Assembly (NCBI RefSeq): GCF_029869925.1
Contig: NZ_CP118605.1
Span: 3,810,001-3,874,000, forward strand
Direction: 5' to 3'
From: Microbulbifer bruguierae
Lineage (GTDB): Bacteria > Pseudomonadota > Gammaproteobacteria > Pseudomonadales > Cellvibrionaceae
Length of the DNA: 64,000 nucleotides
Shown piece by piece: positions 1 through 7,312 of this stretch (its first letter is position 1; every line of letters starts with the position of its first letter). The notes under the pieces are model-generated. The model was not told the DNA's origin. It ran no database searches and worked only from the letters and a program-made list of their open reading frames with translations. The position numbers and the translations under genes were made by a program.

Positions 1-23
1 GGGGCTTTCTTCTTTTTTGCCAT
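1..23 (-). CDS. smpB: SmpB, first codons only (cut by window edge)
   Basis: Read on the minus strand, the first 23 bases begin with ATG and encode Met-Ala-Lys-Lys-Lys-Lys-Ala, the lysine-rich start typical of SmpB, the tmRNA-binding protein of trans-translation. The rest lies outside the window. Context supports this, because smpB is the usual neighbour of ratA-rnfH-bamE-fur in gammaproteobacteria. The start codon lies 22 nt downstream of the stop of the sodium symporter gene on the same strand. Only seven codons are visible, so the call rests on the N-terminus and synteny. Confidence 0.6.
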
Positions 24-45
24 AAGTACAACTAATGCTTGGTCT

Positions 46-1461
46 CTAGAAAAACTTGTGCCCGAAAAACTTGTCTGCCACCGTGATGATGAAAACAAGC
101 AGCAGGATCAGCGGGATAAAGGTGCCCAGAGCAAAATTGACGTATCTCTGCGATAGAGAGCCGGCGAATGCTGGGTCACCTTCCTGCAGCTCCCGGTCCA
201 GGTTGGCCCGTTTCCATTTGTAGATCACGAACACACAGACCAGAAAGCCGTTCAGGGGCAGTATGGTGTCGTAAAACAGGAGTTCTACCAAGCCAAAAAA
301 CGATTTTTCGCTGCCACCGATGGTCACAAAACTAGTGAGCCACCCGGCCATACCAGAAGACATGGCGCAGGCGCAGGCCAGTACAAACTGGATGGCGGCG
401 ATGGTGTAAATCGCTTTCTTGCGGTCCATACCACGTTCATCGCGCAAGGTAGCAACCGGAACCTCGATGATCGACACCAGCGAGGTGAGGGCAGCTACGA
501 ACACCAGGAAAAAAAAGATGGCTGCAATTGCGCTGGCGCCGCCGTAGCCGATGGTGTTCTGCAGCGATAGAAAAATTTTAGGTAGAAAGTTGAAAATTAA
601 GCCGGCCCCCCCTTCCAGTTCTTTGATTTTTACCTCTGGATTAAAGTGGAAGATGGCTGGCAGGATCAGCAGGCCGGCAGTAAACGCCACCAGGGTATCG
701 GTGATGGCCACCGAGCGGGCGGAGCCGGGGATGGAATCCTGGCGCTTCATGTAGGAGCCGTAGGTAATCATAATACCCATGCCCAGCGACAGCGAGAAGA
801 AGGCCTGGGCCATGGCTTTGCTCACCATGCTCGTATTGAGCTTGCTGAAGTCCGGAATGAGGTAGTACTTGACACCGATGATGGCGTTTTCCTGGGTCAA
901 TACAAAGGCGACCAAGCCCAACAGCATCACAAACAGTAGCGGCATCAGGGTTTTGGCCGCGCGTTCAATACCACCTCTAACGCCTTTGGACAGCACGCCG
1001 TTGACAATTAGCATCAGTGCGATCAGGTACAGGAACACCGACTTGGAATTGATGAAATTGTCAAAATGATCTTTGCTGGTCAGGTTAGAGAGGTTGCCCA
1101 TCAGGGTTTCCACCAAGTAACCCAGAACCCAGACGGTGACCACCAGGTAAAACACCGCGATCATGAACGGGGTGATCAGGGCCATCCAGCCGGGAATGCG
1201 CCACAGTTTCGAACCGCCGGAGAGCTGGCGGTAGGCGCCCACCGGATCTTTGTCACTTTTGCGGCCGAGGGCCAGTTCCGCCATCATCACCGGCAGGCAG
1301 ATCAGGAAAACGAACAGCGCATACATCAGCAGGAAGGCGCCACCGCCGCTTTTGGTGGCGGCGACCGGGAAGGACACCAGGTTGCCGATACCTACCGCGG
1401 AACCCGCGGCAGCCAGAATAAACCCAATGCGGGACCCAAAATGTTCTCTAGCTGCGGACAT
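46..1461 (-). CDS. Sodium:neurotransmitter symporter (NSS/SNF) family transporter
   Basis: This is a 471-residue polytopic membrane protein of the NSS/SNF family, which couples Na+ entry to uptake of amino acids or similar small amines. The N-terminus carries the family signature: first helix around residues 12-32 with GSAVGIGN (20-27), then SFPVAATKSGGGAFL, which lines the ion and substrate sites in LeuT-type proteins. About eleven or twelve hydrophobic segments follow, and the C-terminus is charged. Length is close to typical bacterial members (450-510). The gene stands between smpB and ratA, which are usually adjacent, so it looks like an insertion into a conserved block. Substrate cannot be read from sequence. 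The start ATG gives a complete TM1. Confidence 0.9.
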   Translation of the reverse strand: MSAAREHFGSRIGFILAAAGSAVGIGNLVSFPVAATKSGGGAFLLMYALFVFLICLPVMMAELALGRKSDKDPVGAYRQLSGGSKLWRIPGWMALITPFMIAVFYLVVTVWVLGYLVETLMGNLSNLTSKDHFDNFINSKSVFLYLIALMLIVNGVLSKGVRGGIERAAKTLMPLLFVMLLGLVAFVLTQENAIIGVKYYLIPDFSKLNTSMVSKAMAQAFFSLSLGMGIMITYGSYMKRQDSIPGSARSVAITDTLVAFTAGLLILPAIFHFNPEVKIKELEGGAGLIFNFLPKIFLSLQNTIGYGGASAIAAIFFFLVFVAALTSLVSIIEVPVATLRDERGMDRKKAIYTIAAIQFVLACACAMSSGMAGWLTSFVTIGGSEKSFFGLVELLFYDTILPLNGFLVCVFVIYKWKRANLDRELQEGDPAFAGSLSQRYVNFALGTFIPLILLLVFIITVADKFFGHKFF

Positions 1462-1686
1462 AAATTACTCGCTTGCCTGTTATTCTTGTCGTCTGAATGA
1501 TTCGAGCGGCCGGATCGAGCAACACGGCCGCGCCAGCCCGGAATGCCGCGGGCGGATAAAGAGCCGATTGTTGCAGGATTTATCCGCCTTGAGTAGCAGC
1601 GTGGACGAAAATTGCCCGTGTGACACAAGATAGGCAAAAAAATGCCTTTGGGCAGTAGTGTTTGAGTAACCGACAAGTTTTGAACG

Positions 1687-2127
1687 ATGACAAAAATTGA
1701 ACGCAGTGCTCTGGTGATGTTCAGTGCCGAGCAGATGTTTGACCTGGTGAATGATGTCGCCAGTTACCCGCAGTTTTTGCCCGGGTGCCGGGGGGCAGAA
1801 ATTTTGCGTCAGGATGAAAATACCCTGGAGGCGCGCCTCGATCTCTCCCGTGCGGGTTTCAGTCAGAGCTTTGTTACCCGCAATCGCTTGCAGCGTCCGC
1901 AAAAAATGGAGCTGGCGCTGGTGGATGGCCCATTCAGTGAATTCAATGGCTGCTGGACGTTTACTCCGCTCGCTGAGAATGCGTGCAAGGTAGCGTTTAG
2001 CCTGGCATTCAGCGCCCAGAATCGCCTGCTCGGCGCTGCGGCGGGCAAACTGTTCAGCGGGATTGCCAATCAGATGGTGGACGCCATGTGTGAGCGCGCC
2101 AAGCAGATTTATGGACAGAAAGAATGA
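1687..2127 (+). CDS. ratA: RatA/COQ10-type SRPBCC protein
   Basis: A 146-residue single-domain START/SRPBCC protein of the COQ10/RatA family. E. coli RatA was described as a toxin that blocks 70S ribosome association; homologues related to Coq10 bind ubiquinone. The N-terminal pattern with VNDVASYPQFLPGC (residues 22-35) is characteristic, and the protein ends in a long amphipathic helix. The stop overlaps the start of rnfH in an ATGA tetranucleotide, so the two genes are translationally coupled. No clear Shine-Dalgarno precedes the ATG, but this start gives the usual family length. Which of the two proposed roles applies here is unknown. Confidence 0.88.
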   Translation: MTKIERSALVMFSAEQMFDLVNDVASYPQFLPGCRGAEILRQDENTLEARLDLSRAGFSQSFVTRNRLQRPQKMELALVDGPFSEFNGCWTFTPLAENACKVAFSLAFSAQNRLLGAAAGKLFSGIANQMVDAMCERAKQIYGQKE

Positions 2128-2453
2128 CGAGCCAGAAAACCATCGCCGTTGAAGTCGTGTATGCGTTGCCGCACGAGCAGCGCTTGATCAGCCTGCTGGT
2201 GGAACCGGGTACGACTGCGTTGCAGGCACTGGAGTTGTCCGGTATTCCCCGGGAATATCCGGCGGTGGACCCGGCCAGTGCGAAGCTCGGTATCTTCGGT
2301 CAGGCGCTTGGAACCAAGGGACTGGCGGTCGCTTCGGAGTATGTGTTGCAGCCGGGGGATCGGGTGGAGGTCTATCGACCGCTGATCGCAGATCCGAAAG
2401 AGGCGCGCAAGCAGCGGGCGGAAAAGGCCAAGCGGCAGGCGCACGGGGAGTAG
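2124..2453 (+). CDS. rnfH: RnfH family ubiquitin-like protein
   Basis: A 109-residue protein of the RnfH/UPF0125 family, a small beta-grasp (ubiquitin-like) fold found next to ratA in most gammaproteobacteria. Visible features are the N-terminal beta strand IAVEVVYALP, the conserved DRVEVYRPLIADPKEARKQR segment near residues 80-99, and a basic tail. The family has no established biochemical role; it was named for occurrence near rnf genes and proposed as the partner of RatA. Its ATG overlaps the ratA stop by 4 nt. A GC-rich hairpin follows between this gene and the convergent bamE. Confidence 0.9.
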   Translation: MTSQKTIAVEVVYALPHEQRLISLLVEPGTTALQALELSGIPREYPAVDPASAKLGIFGQALGTKGLAVASEYVLQPGDRVEVYRPLIADPKEARKQRAEKAKRQAHGE

Positions 2454-2473
2454 ATCCCCAGGGGATAATTATT

Positions 2474-2499
2474 GCCGGAGTCTGGAAGCAGGCTCCGGC
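2474..2499. terminator. Hairpin between convergent rnfH and bamE
   Basis: GCCGGAG and CTCCGGC form a 7-bp stem around a 12-nt spacer in the 61-nt gap between two convergent genes. There is no convincing T-run on either strand, so this is a weak bidirectional terminator candidate. Its right half (AAGCAGGCTCC) resembles the REP-like element between carA and carB, so it may be a decayed repeat. Confidence 0.4.
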
Positions 2500-2514
2500 G
2501 GGTGTTCGCGGGGA

Positions 2515-2859
2515 TCAGGGCCAGCCGGTGGGCTGCCAGTCGCCGCTGGTTTCGATCAACAGATCGCCGTTGAAGTAGACGGTAAAGCGCTTCTGGCTCT
2601 CTTTGCCGTCGGGATCCCGGACCCGGTTGATGTAGTCCCAGCGGTTGGGAGTGAAGGTATCTTCCAGCAGTGGGGTACCGAGTACAAAGCGCACCTGGCG
2701 GCGGGTCATGCCCGGCTTGAGCTGGTTGATCATCTCCTGGGTGATGATGTTGCCCTGCTGGACCTCGATACGGTGTACACCGGGGAATTTAAACAGGCTA
2801 CAGGCGGTGGCCAGGCTGCAAAGGCCGGCAATGAACAGAATTCGTACAGCTGATGGCAT
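2515..2859 (-). CDS. bamE: Outer membrane assembly lipoprotein BamE (SmpA/OmlA)
   Basis: A small lipoprotein of the BAM complex, which folds beta-barrel proteins into the outer membrane; BamE stabilises BamA-BamD. The N-terminus is a lipoprotein signal with lipobox LATAC. The mature part has the SmpA/OmlA fold: VHRIEVQQGN, then LKPGMTRRQVRFVLGTPLLEDTF and the WDYI strand. I start at the internal ATG (2859), because GGAG lies six bases upstream and the 114-residue product matches the usual size (about 113). An ATG four codons earlier lacks a ribosome-binding site. The gene is divergent from fur. Confidence 0.92.
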   Translation of the reverse strand: MPSAVRILFIAGLCSLATACSLFKFPGVHRIEVQQGNIITQEMINQLKPGMTRRQVRFVLGTPLLEDTFTPNRWDYINRVRDPDGKESQKRFTVYFNGDLLIETSGDWQPTGWP

Positions 2860-2871
2860 TGAATGCTCCAT

Positions 2872-3246
2872 CTGAATTTTTATTGGTCCGTAGTTGGCAG
2901 CGCTACCCCGGTTGGAGGCAGAGGCACTATCCCTTGTTTCAGGCCGTACCTAATATAGGTCGTACTGGTCGAGGCCGTACCTGAAGAGGTATCTCGCCGA
3001 TCTAGAGATAGTCGCCAATAATACGAGATAGTTCCCGGGAACATCTTCTGACTATCCTTGCGGCCTTTCCCGCTACGCCACTGTGCTGGGTGAGTAAATA
3101 CTCACCGACGGTTGTGGCGACTATCAGCGTGATAACTCCAGTGGGGTTCCGCTACCTTCATTGGGCGTGGATAATACCCGAACTGTACGCCTGCCGACAG
3201 GCGGCACACGATTATTACGAGCATACACATCCGGAAACTAATACTC
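2872..3246. other. Palindrome-rich bamE-fur intergenic region
   Basis: This 375-nt gene-free stretch must hold the divergent bamE and fur promoters but contains far more symmetry than that needs. AGGCCGTACCT occurs twice (2941-2951 and 2972-2982), each copy running into a small hairpin (ACCT/AGGT and TACCT-GAAG-AGGTA). GTTCCCGGGAAC (3031-3042) is a perfect 12-bp palindrome. GGTGAGTA-AA-TACTCACC (3089-3106) is a perfect 8-bp hairpin. Both of the latter are enclosed by GATAGTCGCC (3007-3016) and its exact complement GGCGACTATC (3116-3125). No convincing Fur box or coding sequence was found. The nested layout suggests a structured RNA or long fur leader. Confidence 0.5.
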
Positions 3247-3657
3247 ATGTCGAATGAAAATCAGGAACTGCGCAAAGCGGGCCTCAAAGTCACCCTGCCG
3301 CGAGTCAAAATTTTGCAGCTGCTGGAAAGCGCCAGCGAGCAGCATCTGAGTGCTGAGGATGTGTACAAAATGCTGCTGGAGGCGGGAGAGGATGTCGGCC
3401 TGGCTACCGTTTACCGGGTATTGACCCAGTTCGAGAGCGCCGGCCTGGTTATGCGCCACAACTTTGATGGCGGCCACTCCGTGTTTGAGCTGGATCGCGG
3501 GGATCACCACGACCATATGGTCTGCACCGATTCCGGCAGGGTGATCGAATTCCACAATGAGAAGATCGAAGAGCTGCAGCACCAGATCGCAGAAGAGCAT
3601 GGCTACGAACTGACCGGCCACAGTCTGGTGCTCTATGTGAAGAAAAAGGAAGCCTGA
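3247..3657 (+). CDS. fur: Ferric uptake regulator Fur
   Basis: A 136-residue iron-responsive repressor; with Fe2+ it binds 19-bp operators and represses iron uptake genes. The N-terminal winged helix includes LATVYRVLTQFESAGLV (52-68). The metal-binding hinge HHDHMVC lies at residues 87-93. Cys93 is the only cysteine: the second Cys of the usual CxxC (position 96) is Ser and no C-terminal Cys pair exists, as in pseudomonad Fur. A structural Zn(Cys)4 site is therefore absent. The gene is monocistronic, with a strong terminator after the stop. It sits in its conserved place beside bamE and near recN. Confidence 0.95.
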   Translation: MSNENQELRKAGLKVTLPRVKILQLLESASEQHLSAEDVYKMLLEAGEDVGLATVYRVLTQFESAGLVMRHNFDGGHSVFELDRGDHHDHMVCTDSGRVIEFHNEKIEELQHQIAEEHGYELTGHSLVLYVKKKEA

Positions 3658-3680
3658 TTCTCCAGTTGAGGGTCAGATGT

Positions 3681-3710
3681 AAAAAGGGGAGCTGCGGCTC
3701 CCCTTTTTTT
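3681..3710. terminator. Intrinsic terminator after fur
   Basis: AAAAAGGGGAGC and GCTCCCCTTTTT pair across a TGCG loop, followed by further T residues. It is a strong rho-independent terminator, usable in both directions between fur and the convergent acyltransferase gene. Confidence 0.92.
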
Positions 3711-3755
3711 GTTGTCAGTGTGTCGTCGTCGTCGTCGGCTCGCGCGCCGCGACAA

Positions 3756-4349
3756 TTACACGGGCGCGGTGTAGTCGTTGGGGTATTTGCCCGTCTTGGT
3801 CGCGTAGAACGCGCCCAGTCGGGCCAGCTCCTGGGCCAGGTTGTCGCCCATTTCCATTACCGCCCCCATGCCAGCTTCTTTCTTGGCAAAGTCGATAAAT
3901 CCACAAACTACCGGCACTGCAGCGCCGCGGGCGATGTGGTAGAAGCCGGTTTTCCAGCGCTCGGTCTTGCCTCGGGTACCTTCCGGCGGTACCGCAATCA
4001 CCAGCGCATCCCGTTCCCGGTACTGATTGACGGTCGCCTCCACCAGATTGTTGGCCTTGCTACGGTCCACCGCGATGCCGCCGAACCAGCGCATGGTGGC
4101 GCCGAGAGGGAATTTGAACAGTTTGTCTTTGCCCATCCACTGCGGGTTCACCTTCAACTTGAGCGCAGCGAGGATAAAGAAGTAGCCATCCCAGTTGGAG
4201 GTGTGTGGCGCCGCCAGCAGCACATACTTCTTCAGCTTCAGGGCGCGCTCGTCGGCGACCACTTTCCAGCCGTGCAATTTCAGGAGCAGACGTGCAACCA
4301 GGCGCAGGCAGGGGGTAAGGATGGGGGTGTTGAAAATGGTAATTTGCAT
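3756..4349 (-). CDS. Lysophospholipid (1-acylglycerol-3-phosphate-like) acyltransferase
   Basis: A 197-residue PlsC-like acyltransferase. The catalytic HX4D motif is HTSNWD (residues 49-54), and the phosphate-binding PEGTR motif appears as PPEGTRGK near residue 121. Both are diagnostic for enzymes that transfer fatty acyl groups to lysophospholipids or related acceptors at the inner membrane. It is shorter than canonical PlsC (about 245) and lacks a clear N-terminal membrane helix, matching a compact clade often annotated only as acyltransferase. It lies on the minus strand downstream of recN and convergent with fur. The acceptor cannot be deduced. Confidence 0.82.
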   Translation of the reverse strand: MQITIFNTPILTPCLRLVARLLLKLHGWKVVADERALKLKKYVLLAAPHTSNWDGYFFILAALKLKVNPQWMGKDKLFKFPLGATMRWFGGIAVDRSKANNLVEATVNQYRERDALVIAVPPEGTRGKTERWKTGFYHIARGAAVPVVCGFIDFAKKEAGMGAVMEMGDNLAQELARLGAFYATKTGKYPNDYTAPV

Positions 4350-4444
4350 GATTTGACCGAATTCTCTGCCCGATAGTGTAGTCAGGGCAACTTCAGAAAG
4401 GCGCAGCAGTATAAAGTGAATTGAGGTGCACTTTCGGTCAATTT

Positions 4445-4469
4445 GGGCCCCGGTGGTGGTCCGGGGCCC
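4445..4469 (-). terminator. GC-rich hairpin downstream of recN
   Basis: GGGCCCCGG and CCGGGGCCC form a perfect 9-bp stem with a 7-nt loop, 28 nt after the recN stop. On the minus strand only a short mixed A/T tract follows, so termination efficiency is uncertain, but the position fits the end of the recN transcript. Confidence 0.6.
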
Positions 4470-4497
4470 ACTTATCTGTGACTGTTGAGGCTTGGAT

Positions 4498-6150
4498 TTA
4501 GCGGCGGCTCAGCATTTCCTCCGCGTGGGCGAGGGATTGCGCGGTAGCTTCACCGCCCAGCATGCGGGCGACTTCGGCACTGCGCTCGGCGTTTTTCAAC
4601 TCCCGCAGGGCCACGAACGCAGCTTCGCCATCACTGTGCTTTTCCACCAGATACTGGCGGTGGGCGCGCGCTGCCACCTGTGCAAGATGGGTGACGCAGA
4701 TAACCTGGCCGCGTTCGCCCAATTGACGCAACAACTTGCCGACCACGTCGCCGGTCGCACCGCCAATGCCGACGTCCACCTCGTCAAATACCAGGGTAGG
4801 GGTGCGGGAGGTCTGGGCAGTGACCACCTGAACGGCGAGACTGACCCGGGAAAGTTCGCCGCCGGACGCGATCTTGCCCAGTGCCCGTGGCGGCTGCCCC
4901 GGGTTGGTGGAGATCAGTATCTCCACTTCCTCCAGGCCGCTGGCAGAGGGTTTTTCCTGCTCTGTGAGCGCCAGCTCCACCCGTGCATGGGGCATGGCCA
5001 GGTCGGCCAGCTGTGCATTGACGGCGGTGGCCAGTTGCTTGGCGGCGGCGTTGCGCAGTTTGGTCAGTTTGGCGGCGCTGGTGCGGTATGCCTGCTCCAG
5101 TTGATCACAATCCGCCGCCATCTTGTCGAGCGCATCTGGCGCGCCGATTTCTTCGAGTTCCTGTTGCCATTGCAGCTGCAGTTCCGGCAGTTGGTCCGGC
5201 TGAACCCGATGCTTGCGTGCTACAGAATAAATGGCAGACAGGCGCTCTTCCACTTCTGCCAGTCGCTCGGGGTCCATCTCGAAGCGGTCGATATGGCGGG
5301 ACAGGGTGCTGGCCGCCTCATCTACCTGGATGCGGGCGCTGTCGAGCATCTGCGCCACTTCCGCCAGCGCCGGGGTCTGTTCGGGCATGGCGCCGACCAG
5401 TTGCAGGGCGCGGTGCAGTTGCTCGGCGATATCCCCTTCGCCGCCATTGAGCAGCGCGGCAAGCTGGTAGCTGCCGTTGAGGATGTCACCGGCATTGGCC
5501 AGCTGGCGCTGTTCGCTCTCCAGTTCTTCCAGTTCCCCGGCTTTCAGGTCCAGCTGCTCCAGCTCTTCCAGCTGGTATTCCAGCAGGTCCCGGCGCGCCT
5601 GGGTTTCCTCGGCGCTGTCGGCCAGTTTGCGGTAGCGCCGGTACTGGTCCTGCCAGGTCTTGAAGTGAATACGCACTTCGGCGGCCTGGCCCTCGGCGTG
5701 GCCGTATTCATCCAGCAATCGGCGGTGGGTTTCCTTTTTCAGCAGGGACTGGTGCTCGTGCTGGCTGTGGATATCGATCAGCTGCTCCCCCAGGGTGCGC
5801 AGTTGCAGCAGGGTCACCGGTTGGCCATTGATATAGGCCCGGGAGCGGCCGTCGGCGCCGATAGTGCGGCGCAGGATTACTTCGCGGCCGGCATCCAGCT
5901 CCTGTTCTTCCAGCCAGTCGCGGGCCTCTTTGTGATCGGCTATATCGAAGGTGGCGTGGATGTCCGCCCGGTTGGCACCGGCGCGTACCAGCTCGGCATT
6001 GCCACGGTCTCCGAGGGCGAGGCCGAGAGCGTCGAGGGTGATGGATTTACCCGCGCCGGTTTCGCCGGTCAGGGTGCTGGTACCGGGGCCGAACTCCAGC
6101 TCGAGCTGGTCGACCAGGGTGAATTGGCTGATAGACAGATGTAGCAACAT
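4498..6150 (-). CDS. recN: DNA repair protein RecN
   Basis: An SMC-like ATPase of 550 residues (family about 553) that acts early in recombinational repair of double-strand breaks. The Walker A motif GETGAGKS lies at residues 29-36. A long coiled coil with a central hinge follows. The ABC signature SGGELSR and Walker B LVFDEVD come near the C-terminus, the head-coil-hinge-coil-head order of RecN. The glutamine-rich loop IDIHSQHEHQ is also typical. The gene is divergent from grpE and is preceded by a LexA-box-like sequence, consistent with SOS induction as known for recN in other gammaproteobacteria. Confidence 0.96.
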   Translation of the reverse strand: MLLHLSISQFTLVDQLELEFGPGTSTLTGETGAGKSITLDALGLALGDRGNAELVRAGANRADIHATFDIADHKEARDWLEEQELDAGREVILRRTIGADGRSRAYINGQPVTLLQLRTLGEQLIDIHSQHEHQSLLKKETHRRLLDEYGHAEGQAAEVRIHFKTWQDQYRRYRKLADSAEETQARRDLLEYQLEELEQLDLKAGELEELESEQRQLANAGDILNGSYQLAALLNGGEGDIAEQLHRALQLVGAMPEQTPALAEVAQMLDSARIQVDEAASTLSRHIDRFEMDPERLAEVEERLSAIYSVARKHRVQPDQLPELQLQWQQELEEIGAPDALDKMAADCDQLEQAYRTSAAKLTKLRNAAAKQLATAVNAQLADLAMPHARVELALTEQEKPSASGLEEVEILISTNPGQPPRALGKIASGGELSRVSLAVQVVTAQTSRTPTLVFDEVDVGIGGATGDVVGKLLRQLGERGQVICVTHLAQVAARAHRQYLVEKHSDGEAAFVALRELKNAERSAEVARMLGGEATAQSLAHAEEMLSRR

Positions 6151-6175
6151 GGGATTATTTTCATGGCTATCTAAA

Positions 6176-6195
6176 CAGTGGTTGTTTATACAGTA
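6176..6195 (-). promoter_or_regulatory. Candidate LexA box upstream of recN
   Basis: On the minus strand the sequence reads TACTGTATAAACAACCACTG, ending 25 nt before the recN ATG. It has the CTGT-AT-rich-CCA layout of LexA operators, but the right half-site is CAC instead of CAG, one mismatch from CTG-N10-CAG. Position and gene identity support SOS control; the imperfect half lowers confidence. Confidence 0.5.
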
Positions 6196-6329
6196 TTTGG
6201 CGGCATCCTTTCAATCACCCTGAGCGGAGAAATGTGCGCAGATCGCAGTGGTAGCTCGCGCAGGGGCGGTGCACGGCCCGGTATATTTGCTGGTCGCGGG
6301 TGGATCTTCATTTCGCCGGTGACGGGACA

Positions 6330-6357
6330 CTTGAAGTGCATAGTGCTGCCCCCATAT
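6330..6357 (+). promoter_or_regulatory. Sigma32 heat-shock promoter of grpE
   Basis: CTTGAA (6330-6335), a 14-nt spacer and CCCCATAT (6350-6357) match the RpoH consensus CTTGAA-N11-16-CCCCATnT essentially perfectly. It lies about 93 nt upstream of the GTG chosen for grpE. This also shows that an in-frame extension of grpE reaching back to 6300 cannot be coding. Confidence 0.9.
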
Positions 6358-6449
6358 ACCTCTGCATCCCGGGGCCAGACCTGGCTAAACCGGGTTTCAG
6401 TCATTTGACCTATTTGGCAGTAGACCAGCGGACACAGACGGAGAGAGCA

Positions 6450-7049
6450 GTGGCCAAAGAGCGCAGCGAAGAAGAGCAGATCGGCGAAGAAGCCCACGCC
6501 GAGATGGAAACCCCCAGCCCGGAAGAGCAGCACGCCGCCGAAGAGGCGCTGGAAGCGGAGCTGGCAGCAGATGCCGGTGAGAGCGCACTGGAAGCGGAGG
6601 TGGCCTCCCTGCACGTACAGCTCGCCGAGCACAAAGACATGGTGCTGCGCGCCCAGGCGGAGGTGCAGAATGCCCGCCGTCGCGCCCAGCAGGACGTGGA
6701 AAAGGCCCACAAGTTCGGCCTGGAGAAGTTGCTGAAGGACCTGGTGCCGGTGGTGGATAACCTGGAGCGGGCCCTGTCCACAATCGACAGTGAGCACGAG
6801 GCGCATAAGGCGGTAGTGGAAGGTATCGAGCTGACCCACAAGTCCTTCCTCGACACGCTGGGCAAGTACAGTGTGGAAGTGATCGACCCGGCCGGCGAGC
6901 CGTTCGATCCGGAGCTGCACCAGGCTATGACCCAGGTGCCGAACGGGGATGTGGAGCCCAACACCGTGCTGGATGTGTTCCAGAAAGGCTATCGTTTGAA
7001 CGGCCGTCTGCTGCGACCGGCGATGGTGGTTGTCAGCAAGGCACCCTGA
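6450..7049 (+). CDS. grpE: Nucleotide exchange factor GrpE
   Basis: GrpE is the co-chaperone that releases ADP from DnaK. The product from GTG (6450) is 199 residues, matching the usual size of about 197; GGAGAG lies just upstream. The order is an acidic N-terminus, a long dimeric alpha-helix (about residues 45-85, with [15 protein letters not shown]), a four-helix region with [12 protein letters not shown], and the C-terminal beta domain ending [20 protein letters not shown]. An open frame continues upstream to 6300 but crosses the sigma32 promoter. The gene precedes dnaK with its own heat-shock promoter, so grpE and dnaK are probably co-induced. Confidence 0.95.
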   Translation: MAKERSEEEQIGEEAHAEMETPSPEEQHAAEEALEAELAADAGESALEAEVASLHVQLAEHKDMVLRAQAEVQNARRRAQQDVEKAHKFGLEKLLKDLVPVVDNLERALSTIDSEHEAHKAVVEGIELTHKSFLDTLGKYSVEVIDPAGEPFDPELHQAMTQVPNGDVEPNTVLDVFQKGYRLNGRLLRPAMVVVSKAP

Positions 7050-7210
7050 TTTTTTGAGCGTGTTTAGTTTTCCGTGATGCTCCCCTACATCATGGAAAAA
7101 CGCCCGCTGCGGCGCGTGTCCGCACCGGGCTCCCGCAATACAACGGAATACGTTGCTTTGCGGTCGGCACATCCGTGTGCCGCTGTCGGAACGACATTTG
7201 GCTGGGCGCC

Positions 7211-7238
7211 CTTGAAAATGAAACGGCGGCACCAATAT
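7211..7238 (+). promoter_or_regulatory. Sigma32-type promoter of dnaK
   Basis: CTTGAA (7211-7216) is followed after exactly 14 nt by ACCAATAT (7231-7238), which matches six of eight positions of the RpoH -10 box CCCCATnT. Spacing is identical to the grpE promoter. It lies about 75 nt upstream of the dnaK ATG in the 263-nt grpE-dnaK gap. Confidence 0.72.
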
Positions 7239-7312
7239 AAGCTTCAACCGAATACAACCGCGCAGCGCCAGGCATAGTGAAGGCGCGCGCCGCAGAGTGA
7301 GGAATCATACAA

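Noticed and set aside
3150..3246. Fur box upstream of fur (autoregulation)
   Set aside because: No stretch comes close to GATAATGATAATCATTATC or to three adjacent GATAAT-type hexamers.
4492..6144. A 550-codon plus-strand open frame opposite recN
   Set aside because: It mirrors the recN frame exactly, has low-complexity Gly/Gln/Leu composition and no domain. RecN on the minus strand has every catalytic motif.
6300..6449. N-terminal extension of GrpE
   Set aside because: It contains the sigma32 promoter of the gene, and the GTG at 6450 has a ribosome-binding site and gives normal length.
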